In this document: in pieces, positions 20,791 to 28,560 of the stretch | How the letters are laid out: each line of letters starts with the position of its first letter | Numbering within the stretch: the stretch's first letter is position 1 | Source: Rhodospirillales bacterium | GTDB lineage: Bacteria; Pseudomonadota; Alphaproteobacteria; Rhodospirillales; Defluviicoccaceae | Direction of reading: 5' to 3' | NCBI GenBank assembly: GCA_016712375.1 | Contig: JADJRE010000014.1 | Coordinates: 1-64,000, forward strand | DNA length: 64,000 nucleotides | Notes under the pieces: generated by a model | Databases searched by the model: none | What the model was told of the DNA's origin: nothing | The model's input: only the letters and a program-made list of their open reading frames with translations | Translations under genes and position numbers: made by a program

Positions 20791-20831
20791 GAGTTCGTCA
20801 TGGACGCCGGACTGGATAAGGGATCCGACCA

Positions 20832-21638
20832 ATGCCGCTATGGGAGGACATGGTCACTACCGACTTCGCCGCACTCGATCCGGCGCGTGCTGTGGCCTTA
20901 CTGCCAGTGGCGGCGATTGAGCAGCACGGCCCTCACCTGCCACTTGGGACCGATGCGATCCTGTGTGATGCGATCCTCGATCGCACGCAGAACATCGTCG
21001 CGGATCCGGCGTCACTCCTGCGGCTGCCGACGCAGCGTGTGGGGCTGAGCCCCGAGCACGCCGGCTTCCCCGGCACGCTGGTCTTGCGCGCCGAGTCGCT
21101 GCTCACGGCGTGGACCGAGATTGGCCTGTCAGTGGCCGCTGCTGGCGTGCGCAAGTTGGTGCTCTTTAACACCCACGGCGGCCAGGGCGGCCTTGTCGAT
21201 ATTGTGGCGCAGCAGCTGCGTTGCCGGGCGGGCATGCTGGTCGTGCGCTGCAGTTCCTATCGCTTCGCTCTGCCAGAAGGTTGGGTCCCACCGGACGAGC
21301 TCCGTTTCGGCTTACATGGCGGGCTAATCGAAACCTCGATGATGCTGGCCGCGGCACCAAGTCTCGTCAGGCGTGGATTCATGCACTCGTTCCACTCGCC
21401 TGCGGCAGACTGGGAGGCTGCCCATCCGGGTCTGGAGGTGGAGGGGGAGAGCGGCATAGCCTGGTGTGCCCAGGATCTCGGGATCGATGGCGTTACCGGA
21501 GATGCTTCAGCAGCGACGGCGGAACTGGGTCAGCGGTTGCTGGACCATTATGCATCGCGCCTGGCAAAGACAATCGCCGCAGCCCGCTCACTGGTGTTTC
21601 CGCCGCAATCTCAACCGGACGCGCCGTCGAGCAGGTGA
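20832..21638 (+). CDS. Creatininase-family amidohydrolase
   Basis: A 268-residue member of the creatininase fold. Metal-binding signatures are LLPVAAIEQHGPHLPLGTDAIL (Glu, His, Asp), GLSPEHAGFPGTL, LVLFNTHGGQGG (His) and HGGLIETSMML (Glu). The fold includes creatininase, the archaeal formamide hydrolase ArfB of riboflavin/F420 synthesis, and the mycofactocin peptidase MftE. Here it lies next to a GTP cyclohydrolase II and a reductase-only RibD homologue, so an ArfB-like role on a GTP-derived pyrimidine is an attractive inference but unproven. Its end overlaps the restored ribA end on the other strand by 28 bases. Confidence 0.85.
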   Translation: MPLWEDMVTTDFAALDPARAVALLPVAAIEQHGPHLPLGTDAILCDAILDRTQNIVADPASLLRLPTQRVGLSPEHAGFPGTLVLRAESLLTAWTEIGLSVAAAGVRKLVLFNTHGGQGGLVDIVAQQLRCRAGMLVVRCSSYRFALPEGWVPPDELRFGLHGGLIETSMMLAAAPSLVRRGFMHSFHSPAADWEAAHPGLEVEGESGIAWCAQDLGIDGVTGDASAATAELGQRLLDHYASRLAKTIAAARSLVFPPQSQPDAPSSR

Positions 21639-22737
21639 TGGGCGCGTGTCCGCTTCGCAGTCATGTAACGCTGGTTCTCGGGGGTTATGCAGCCGAGCAG
21701 CGGCAGCCGGTCGACAATAGTGATACCGGCTGCAGCGAGCGCTTTGATTTTGTCCGGGTTGTTTGTCAGTAGTCAGATCCGGTCATAGCCAAGCGATCGA
21801 AGCATTGTAGCGGCGATGCCGTACTGCCGCTCGTCCGGGCTGAATCCGAGTTGCAGGTCGGCGTCGATGGTATCCCGCCCTCGGTCCTGCAAAGAATAGG
21901 CGCGCAACTTGTTGGCCATGCCGATCCCTCGTCCCTCCTGGGCCAGATACAGCAGCACGCCGCCGCCAAGCGCTTGCAGCGAGGCGATTGATTGCCGTAG
22001 CTGATCTCCGCAGTCGCACCGGAGGCTGCCAAAAACATCCCCGGTGAGGCAGGCAGAATGTAAACGCACCGGTACGCCAGCCGAGCAATCAGGCGTGCCG
22101 ATCAGGATTGCCAGATGTTCGCGGCAGGCGACGGCCGTTCGAAAACAAACGAAGCGAGCGTCGGGTGCGTCGGCGAGCGGAATATGAGCCTCGCTGATCT
22201 TAACCACGCTCTCGTCCAGGCTCTCGAACAGCCGGGTCAGGCCTTTACGGGTGACGGCATGCAGCGCTCTGCAGGCGACCAACGTCTCGAACTCCCCGCT
22301 TGCATCGGGACAACGGGGATCTTCAGGGCAACGGGCAACAGCAAAGCGGTTTTCAACAGCCGGACGATCAGCGAATCACCCACGCTTCCTGGGAAACCCG
22401 GCACTGCAACAACCAGATCGTCGCCATCCGATCTTTGCGGATCGGACGTCGCCATCTTCATCATATCGAGCAGCGCCATGTCGGCCGATAGCGGCAGCGC
22501 GAAGACACCGGACACCGCTGCCTTATCAACGCCCAGCGCGATTGCCCGCTCTCCTGAGACCAGCAGCCACGACTCGCCAGCTCCAAACTGGCGAAGATGC
22601 AAACAAAGTGCCGGAGTAATGGTTTCCAGCGGTGCGTAAATCATCGCGGCCGCCTCGTCGACCATCACGACCGGGCGGCCGCAGCGGATTTCGTCGATGC
22701 CGCGTTCCGCCGCCAACAACTCGGGATCGAACTTCAT
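21611..22737 (-). CDS. ribA: GTP cyclohydrolase II (RibA-like) with degenerate N-terminal domain; one frameshift and one in-frame TGA
   Basis: The catalytic half matches GTP cyclohydrolase II: LHSACLTGDVFGSLRCDCGDQL (three zinc Cys), LLYLAQEGRGIGMANKLRAYSLQD (catalytic Tyr) and LGFSPDERQYG. The N-terminal 150 residues look like a degenerate RibB/DHBP-synthase-type domain (GIDEIRCGRPVVM), as in many alphaproteobacterial RibA proteins. Two lesions exist. A frame break near 22310 in a C run would be restored as VVPDASGEFETLVACRALHAVT. An in-frame TGA at 21773-21775 follows YDRI, where Arg (CGA) is expected; beyond it the same frame reads LLTNNPDKIKALAAAGI and ends at 21611. It is divergent from the RibD-like gene, away from any riboflavin operon. 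Confidence 0.85.
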
Positions 22738-22860
22738 GAACTCTTCAACGCTTTCAGGATCGGGTCGTTTCCCGATGGCTGCACTTTTCTACGATGAAAG
22801 GTTGATCGCGGGCTATCCTCTTCGAGCGATTGGAGTGATAAACGAGCAAAAGGACGAGAA

Positions 22861-23709
22861 TTGGACCTTCCCGAAGCAGAGTGGCGATTGCTGCTGAAGC
22901 TGGCTGCCGAGGCACGGGCGGCCCGGGACTTGTCGCCGCGCGGCGCCCTGTACCCCGAGCGCGCTGGCGACGCGCTGGCAACGCTATCGCATCCGCTTTC
23001 ACAGCACATTTACGCGCCACTGATCGCACGCATCGCCGCGGGCCCGCTGGTCATCGCTCAGGTTGGACAAAGTCTCGACGGCCGGATTGCCACAGCCGGG
23101 GGTCACTCCCACTACGTCAACGGCATTGCCGCGCTTACTCACCTTCACCGCCTACGGGCACTGGTGGATGCCGTGGTGATTGGCGCAAGCACAGCGGTGC
23201 TTGACGACCCACAGCTTACCACGCGCCTGGTGGAAGGTCCCAATCCCGTGCGTGTCGTCCTCGATCCGCATCGTCGCGTGCCGCGAACGGCCCGGATGTT
23301 CGACGAAGCCGCCCCTGCGATTGCCGTTCGTGCCGCCGCATCGGATGCGATGGAAGGCGATGGCGTGCTCCTGCTGCCGGCTGAGCATGGCATCTTCGGG
23401 CCGGCCACCGTGCTCGATGGGCTGGCTGAACGCGGCTTACGCACCGTGCTCATCGAAGGCGGCGGCGAGACGATCTCGGCGTTTCTACGAGCGGAGCGGG
23501 TGGATCGCCTGCATGTACTGCTTGCACCATTGCTGATCGGTCCCGGCCGGGAGGCATTCAAACTTCCGCCACTCGAGCGGCTGGATGCGGCACGGCGTTT
23601 CCGGATGACCGCGCAATTTCTTGGCGACGATGTGCTGCTCGACTGCGATCTTCGAGCGGCCAATGAAAGTGCAGCCGATGCTTACCAACACGCCAGCACG
23701 TCCCGATGA
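22861..23709 (+). CDS. RibD C-terminal-domain (pyrimidine reductase) family protein
   Basis: A 282-residue protein with a single RibD_C/DHFR-like reductase domain: VIAQVGQSLDGRIATAGG, VDAVVIGASTAVLDDPQLTTR, NPVRVVLDPHRRVP, LRTVLIEGGGETIS and VLLAPLLIGPGR. The deaminase half of bifunctional RibD (HAE and PCxxC zinc motifs) is absent; the first 60 residues are helical and unlike it. Stand-alone reductases of this type act on ribosylaminopyrimidines in archaeal and fungal riboflavin routes (ArfC/Rib7). The start is a TTG at 22861 after AAAGGA. The 3' end overlaps the convergent methyltransferase gene by 28 bases. Confidence 0.88.
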   Translation: MDLPEAEWRLLLKLAAEARAARDLSPRGALYPERAGDALATLSHPLSQHIYAPLIARIAAGPLVIAQVGQSLDGRIATAGGHSHYVNGIAALTHLHRLRALVDAVVIGASTAVLDDPQLTTRLVEGPNPVRVVLDPHRRVPRTARMFDEAAPAIAVRAAASDAMEGDGVLLLPAEHGIFGPATVLDGLAERGLRTVLIEGGGETISAFLRAERVDRLHVLLAPLLIGPGREAFKLPPLERLDAARRFRMTAQFLGDDVLLDCDLRAANESAADAYQHASTSR

Positions 23710-24497
23710 CCGACGCGCGCCCGCAAGCAGCGCGCCTTGATTGCTTCGAACCGGCGCGCCATCCAGGAGTTGATCGCCTCCGTAGCTTCCGGCTCTATCT
23801 CGCGCGCGGCCTCCGCCCAGCCGCTCACCAGCAGCTGCAGGAGGTGCGCATCGCCCGGCGTGAGCCGCCAATCGCTTCGTGCTGTCCGCACGACCGCGCC
23901 AGACGCCGCGGCAATCCGCACCAGGGCTGCCCGCGCGCCCGGTCCGAGGGCGTGTCCGAAGCCCTTGTCGGCGTGCTGGTGCTGGTCGAAAAGCGCGAGT
24001 GCGACGGCGTCGAAAGGATCAGGCGGGTGCAGTACCACCCGGCCATCATAGGTGAGCGCCGCATAAAAAGTGACACCGGGACACGCGGCGGCTCCCAGCA
24101 ATTGCCGGCACCAATCTTCGGAAACGAGATCAAATAGCGCCGAGGCGGTGATCAAATCGCCGCCGCGCAGCAATTCGGGCAGGCGCCGTGTGTCGGCTAA
24201 ATCCGCACAGAGCCGCCGGACGACGATCTGTTTCCCCCTCCGGGGCAGGCGCGTTGCTGACGCGAGCAGTGTCGCATCGTTGTCAATCAACCTCCAGCTT
24301 TGCGGAGACGGAAGTAGAGGTGCCAGAAGGCGTAGGGTGCCGCCGGTTCCTGCGCCGAGATCGACGATGTGGAGCGGCTTCCCGTACGCTTGCCGGCCCG
24401 CCAGTCGATGTCGAACCGCACGTAACAGCAATGGAGCTCGAGCCTGCCGGTCGGCGCCCGCACGCAGCGCCAGCCACTCCGCCGAGAAGCCGCTCAC
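23682..24497 (-). CDS. Class I SAM-dependent methyltransferase
   Basis: A 271-residue Rossmann methyltransferase. Motif I is LHIVDLGAGTGGTLRLLAPLL and the acidic loop is WRLIDNDATLL; further motifs are DLITASALFDLVSEDW and VTFYAALTYDGRV. The start is a GTG at 24497 that overlaps the stop of the glycosyltransferase gene (GTGA), so it is the last gene of the tight operon dehydrogenase-QueD homologue-GT4-methyltransferase. An open frame runs some 500 bases further upstream, but that part is antisense-like shadow of the glycosyltransferase. The substrate is unknown; it probably acts on the product of its operon. Confidence 0.85.
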   Translation of the reverse strand: MSGFSAEWLALRAGADRQARAPLLLRAVRHRLAGRQAYGKPLHIVDLGAGTGGTLRLLAPLLPSPQSWRLIDNDATLLASATRLPRRGKQIVVRRLCADLADTRRLPELLRGGDLITASALFDLVSEDWCRQLLGAAACPGVTFYAALTYDGRVVLHPPDPFDAVALALFDQHQHADKGFGHALGPGARAALVRIAAASGAVVRTARSDWRLTPGDAHLLQLLVSGWAEAAREIEPEATEAINSWMARRFEAIKARCLRARVGHRDVLACW

Positions 24498-25543
24498 CGG
24501 AGGCAAAGGTCGTCGATCGCGGAAAGCAGATCCCGGCCGACGTCGTTCCAGGAGCGCCCTTGCGTCGGTCGGTGGCTGCGGGGCCGCCGACTGACGAGGT
24601 GGGGGCGGAGCGCCCGGGCGAGGCTGCGCGGGTTGCCCGGAGGTACCAGCGAGTGCCGTGATCCGGTAGCGGCCTCGGCAATGGCGCCGGCGTCGCTCGC
24701 GACGATGGGCAAACCGTAAGCCGCAGCCTCGGCCACGACGATCCCGTATCCTTCGTAATGGGATGGCAACACAAACAGGTCGGCGTTGCGGTACTCCGAC
24801 GGAAGCTGCGTCGGCGTCACGGGACCGACCAGGGCGACCCGGCGTTGTAATCCAAGAGCCCGCGCCAGCCGACGCAGGCGCCCGGCAAACGCTCGGTCTC
24901 GCGGTGGTCCGACCAGCCGCAGTTGCCATCGCAGGCAGCGGAGTTCTCCCAGTGCCCGCAGCAGCACGTCTTGGCCCTTGCGCGGCGTCAAAGCGGCAAC
25001 GCAAAGCAATGTAGGCACCTCTGCGGGTCGCCGGCGGGTGCCGAGCCCGCCCATTCGACTCAAATCTACACCCGGTCGGACGACGCGAACGCGCTCCGAC
25101 GGAACCGCGAAGTCGCTGAGGCGGTGTGCAGTCGTCGCACTGGTCACGATAACGCCCTGAATCAGCGCCAGCGCCAGGGCACGTCGCTCGCGCTCGAATA
25201 GCCGATCACGAGCGTCCTTGGTGAGTCCGGTCTCGTCCGCGAGCGGATGATGCACGAGAACAACAAGGCTGAGCCGCCGGCTGGCAGCCTCGAACACCTC
25301 GAGCAAAGGCGAGAACGCCAGGCCGTCGATCAGCAGCGCGGCGCCTTCGGGCAACGAGGCAACGGCCCGCTCCGCTGCGGACACGGTCGGCACGCTCGGT
25401 TCTGGCCAAGCGCCGGGCACAACGATCAGGCTTGCGAGGCGGCCGGCGCGGCGCAAAGCGTGCAGCACCCACCGGTCGTAGACAAAGCCGCCGGTCGGCG
25501 TGTCGGGCGGGCCTGGCAACAAGACGTGAAGGCAGACGTTCAC
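24494..25543 (-). CDS. GT4-family glycosyltransferase
   Basis: A 349-residue GT-B glycosyltransferase. The N-terminal domain starts VCLHVLLPGPPDTPTGGFVYDRWVLHALRR. The C-terminal nucleotide-sugar domain shows VRPGVDLSR, LLCVAALTPRKGQDVLLRAL, LVGPVTPTQLPSEYRNADLFVLPSHYEGYGIVVAEAAAYGLPIVAS (the EX7E motif) and GNPRSLARALR. It starts 7 bp after the QueD homologue and ends overlapping the methyltransferase start. No other polysaccharide gene adjoins it, so the acceptor may be a small molecule made by the neighbouring pterin-like enzymes; this is inference. Confidence 0.88.
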   Translation of the reverse strand: MNVCLHVLLPGPPDTPTGGFVYDRWVLHALRRAGRLASLIVVPGAWPEPSVPTVSAAERAVASLPEGAALLIDGLAFSPLLEVFEAASRRLSLVVLVHHPLADETGLTKDARDRLFERERRALALALIQGVIVTSATTAHRLSDFAVPSERVRVVRPGVDLSRMGGLGTRRRPAEVPTLLCVAALTPRKGQDVLLRALGELRCLRWQLRLVGPPRDRAFAGRLRRLARALGLQRRVALVGPVTPTQLPSEYRNADLFVLPSHYEGYGIVVAEAAAYGLPIVASDAGAIAEAATGSRHSLVPPGNPRSLARALRPHLVSRRPRSHRPTQGRSWNDVGRDLLSAIDDLCLR

Positions 25544-25550
25544 CCGCTTC

Positions 25551-25952
25551 TTACCTCAGCGCCCCCTCGTAAGCAGCCCAAGCAATGTGCGATTCGTGTA
25601 GCGTTACCCGGAGCGCGTCGGCTCCCGTCGCTTGCTCGCCAAGCTTGCCCCCATCGATCGCAGCGCGCATTCGCAGAAATACCCAATGGGCGAGACGTTC
25701 GGTGGTAGTGACGACATTGGCAAATTCGGGCAATTCATCGAGGTTGCGATACTCGACGCTGGCGAGGATCGTCCGTAGCGCTGATGATGCCGCGCCGATA
25801 TCGACGACGATGCCGTCGGCATCGAGCTCGCTCCTGCGGAACTCGACATCGACGACATAAGTCGCACCGTGAAGCCGTTGCGCGGGCCCGAACACCTCGC
25901 CGCGCAGGCTGTGAGCGATCATCATGTGGTCGCGGACACACACCGTGAACAC
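25551..25952 (-). CDS. Degenerate 6-pyruvoyltetrahydropterin synthase/QueD-family protein
   Basis: A 133-residue T-fold protein. It aligns by eye with QueD/PTPS: MMIAHSL corresponds to the first zinc-His strand, RLHGATYVVDVEF to the CxxLHGHxY motif, DFxxL-like GIVVDIGAASSALRTIL follows, then YRNLDELPEFANVVTTTERLAHWVFLRM and LRVTLHESHIAWAAYE with the Glu near the C-terminus. The catalytic Cys is Ala/Gln here (PAQRLHG) and the last His of HGH is Ala. It therefore probably lacks normal zinc binding and synthase chemistry, and may have a new role. It lies 15 bp after the dehydrogenase gene. Confidence 0.82.
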   Translation of the reverse strand: MFTVCVRDHMMIAHSLRGEVFGPAQRLHGATYVVDVEFRRSELDADGIVVDIGAASSALRTILASVEYRNLDELPEFANVVTTTERLAHWVFLRMRAAIDGGKLGEQATGADALRVTLHESHIAWAAYEGALR

Positions 25953-25967
25953 TTAGATACCTCCGAT

Positions 25968-26940
25968 TCAATAACGAATGCGATGACACAGAGCCGGCAA
26001 AGCTCCCGAGGAGAGGTTATTCATCACTTCAGGCAGCGTTTCGAAGGGGCTCTCACCCGAGATCAGACGATCGAGGGCATCGTCACAGAGCAGATGCAAC
26101 GCTAGTTCGAGCCGGCTGCGGCGAGTATGACGGCCGCGGCGTGACGGGGCGACGGCACCGACCTGCGAAGAGCGTAGCACGAGGCGGCGCGAGTGAAATG
26201 CTTCACCCAACGGCAATGTGACTTCCCGGTCGCCGAACCAGCTCATCTCCAGGATCAGCGCTCGAAACCGGCAATCTTGAGTGCCGTGAGCAGACCGCGC
26301 GGATTGCCGCTGGCGTGGATGACGACATTAAACGGGCTTAGGTCTTCAACCTTGGTTGTGAATGCCAGGCCGAGGTCCGCTGTCACCTCCGCCTTGTTGT
26401 CGTCGGTGTCGTGGACGACGAGCGACACGCCGGGGATGCGCGAGGCCAGGCGCGCCACAAGCAGGCCGATAACGCCCGCGCCAATGACGCACACCCGATC
26501 GCCGGACAAGATTTCGGCGTCCCAGAGGCCATTTAGTGCCGTTTCCATATTCGCTGCCAGGATGGCCCGCTCAGGCGCCAGACCTTCGGGCAACGGTATC
26601 GCTGCCGCCGCCGGGACGACGAATCGAGTCTGGTGCGGATGAAGCACGAACACGGTGCGGCCGGCCATTTCCGTCGGTCCTCGATAATTCGGCCGACAGC
26701 GGAGTAGCCGTACTTTACTGGTCCCGGAAAATCTCCTTCTTGAAAGGGCGAGCGCATCGTCTGGTACTGGCTGGCCGGCACCCTGCCATGAAACACAATA
26801 CTCTCTGTACCGCGGCTTATGCCGGTGAAAACGGTCTCGACCAGAACCTCCCCCGGGCTTGGTGCTGCAAGAGCCATAGTGCGAACTGCACCGCGTGACG
26901 GCTCTTCCACCCAGAATGCCCTCGCGTGACCGGCTGCCAT
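25968..26940 (-). CDS. Medium-chain dehydrogenase (zinc-alcohol-dehydrogenase fold), two frameshifts
   Basis: An MDR-superfamily NAD(P)-dependent oxidoreductase, first gene of a four-gene operon. Segment 1 (to about 26690) reads PSPGEVLVETVFTGISRGTES and KYGYSAVGRI. Segment 2 reads GPTEMAGRTVFVLHPHQTRF, PLPEGLAPERAILAANMETALN and the Rossmann motif CVIGAGVIGLLVARLA. Segment 3 reads MSWFGDREVTLPLGEAFHSRRL and FETLPEVMNNLSSG. Breaks lie near 26683 and 26260. The usual catalytic-zinc Cys is replaced by SRG in GISRGTES, as in some BchC-like relatives, so it may not be a classical zinc alcohol dehydrogenase. Restored length is about 323 residues. Confidence 0.82.
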
Positions 26941-27045
26941 TGAGTTGTCTACCCCTGTCGCGGTCCGAGAAGCAGCGACCTGGGTTGCACCGGCCGCCTT
27001 CTTGCCAATCTAATGTGGAAATGTCAGCGTTCCAGAGGCTCACCC

Positions 27046-27705
27046 ATGATCGCTCCATCTGCCATTGACCACGCATTGCTCGTCTGCCGCCAAGGTGTGG
27101 CGCGCGGCTGGATGTTCGTGGCGGTAGCAGTTGCCGTCGTTCTTGCCGGAGCGCTGCAGCCGCTGCCGGCGCGCGCGGCAGCGCAGCGATACGTGATCGA
27201 CCCCAATCATATGGCAATTGCCTTTTTTATCTCACACGTCGGCTATGCAAGAACGATGGGTCAATTCACCAGAGCAGAGGGATCGTTCGTCTTTGATGAC
27301 GAAGAGCCCTCGGTTCGTGACATCGACGTGCGGATCGACGCGGCGAGCGTTAACACGCAGCACCAGGCTCGCGACGGTCATCTGCGCAAAGAAGATTTTT
27401 TGTGGGTTGAGAAGTATCCCGATATCACTTTTCGCGGCACCAGCGCGAAACAGACGGGGCCAAGGACCGGCGAAATCACGGGAGACCTGACTCTTCGCGG
27501 CGTGACCAGGCCGGTCACGCTCGATGTCACCTGGAACAAGAGCGGCGAGTATCCGTTCGGCGACAAGCATTGGGCGGCGGGATTTTCAGGGCGGACGACG
27601 ATAAAGCGAAGCGATTACGGGATGACCTACGCGCTGGTCGGCGGGTTGGTGGGCGATGAGGTTGAGATCATCCTGGAATTCGAGGCGATACGTCAGCCGA
27701 CATGA
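27046..27705 (+). CDS. YceI-family periplasmic protein (second copy)
   Basis: A 219-residue YceI protein with a signal peptide (FVAVAVAVVLAGALQPLPARAAA). The lipocalin-like domain shows YVIDPNHMAIAFFISHVGYARTMGQFTRAEGSFVFD, LRKEDFLWVEKYPDITFRGTS, LTLRGVTRPVTLDVTWN and WAAGFSGRTTIKRSDYGM, all typical. ATG 27046 places the signal peptide at the N-terminus; an ATG at 27013 would add 11 residues. It is unlike the copy at 17.5 kb in not being paired with a cytochrome b561. The FkbM-type gene follows closely. Confidence 0.9.
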   Translation: MIAPSAIDHALLVCRQGVARGWMFVAVAVAVVLAGALQPLPARAAAQRYVIDPNHMAIAFFISHVGYARTMGQFTRAEGSFVFDDEEPSVRDIDVRIDAASVNTQHQARDGHLRKEDFLWVEKYPDITFRGTSAKQTGPRTGEITGDLTLRGVTRPVTLDVTWNKSGEYPFGDKHWAAGFSGRTTIKRSDYGMTYALVGGLVGDEVEIILEFEAIRQPT

Positions 27706-27727
27706 AATTTTTGTACGTACCGATGAT

Positions 27728-28492
27728 GTGAGCGTGAACCTGCAGACCGCTTGGGGCGTCAGCCGGTCGCTGGCCATCTACTACGGGCGGCCGTGGCGCT
27801 TTCGCCGCATGGACGAGTTCTACAGCCGCTTCCTGCGCCCTGGCGACCTTGCCTTCGACATCGGTGCCCACCTCGGCAACCGGATCCGCTCATGGCGCAA
27901 GCTGGGAGCACGCGTTGTGGCTGTTGAGCCGCAGCCGGCCCTGGTTCGTATGCTTCGGCTGCTGTACAGCCGCGATGCGGGAGTGCAGATTGTTGCCGCA
28001 GCGGTCGCCTCGGCGGAAGGCCGAGTGCCGCTCCATCTCAATCTTTCCAACCCGACCATTTCGACCACCTCGGTGGATTTTATCGCGCATGCCGCCGAGG
28101 CACCGAGCTTCCACGGGCAGCGTTGGCAAAAGATAATTGAAGTCCGGGCAACAACGCTTGACGGTCTGATCGCTGGCTACGGCTCCCCACCCTTCGTCAA
28201 GATCGACATAGAAGGTTTCGAAGCGGAGGCGTTGCACGGACTGTCTCAACCCCCGCCGGCGCTCAGCGTCGAGTTCGTCCCGATGCACCGCAAGGTAATT
28301 GAAGCTGCCCTCGACCGGTTAGCTGAGCTAGGCGATTACCGTTTCAACGCGACGTACGGCGACGAAATGCGGTTGTTGCATCCGCACCCTCTCTCCCTTG
28401 ATGACATTCGACACTGGCTGCGCGATCAAGGCAGCGACGGCCCCGCCGGCGACCTTTATGCCGGGCTCGATCCGATACCGCTCTTTCGTTAA
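27728..28492 (+). CDS. FkbM-family SAM-dependent methyltransferase
   Basis: A methyltransferase of about 254 residues. Signatures are LAFDIGAHLGNRIRSWRKLGARVVAVEPQPALV (SAM motif I and acidic loop), TISTTSVDFI, VRATTLDGLIAGYG and FVKIDIEGFEAEALHGL, the last diagnostic of FkbM. Family members O-methylate sugars, lipids or antibiotics; the substrate here is unknown. The start is uncertain. The frame is open from ATG 27656, which would overlap the YceI gene by 50 bases. GTG 27728 avoids the overlap and lies just before the first conserved-looking block (NLQTAWGVSRSLAIYYG). Confidence 0.8.
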   Translation: MSVNLQTAWGVSRSLAIYYGRPWRFRRMDEFYSRFLRPGDLAFDIGAHLGNRIRSWRKLGARVVAVEPQPALVRMLRLLYSRDAGVQIVAAAVASAEGRVPLHLNLSNPTISTTSVDFIAHAAEAPSFHGQRWQKIIEVRATTLDGLIAGYGSPPFVKIDIEGFEAEALHGLSQPPPALSVEFVPMHRKVIEAALDRLAELGDYRFNATYGDEMRLLHPHPLSLDDIRHWLRDQGSDGPAGDLYAGLDPIPLFR

Positions 28493-28560
28493 TTGCCGAT
28501 CCGTCATTGGTGCAAGCAGTAGAGACACTCTACCCAGCTATCCGACGTGATGGCACATGC

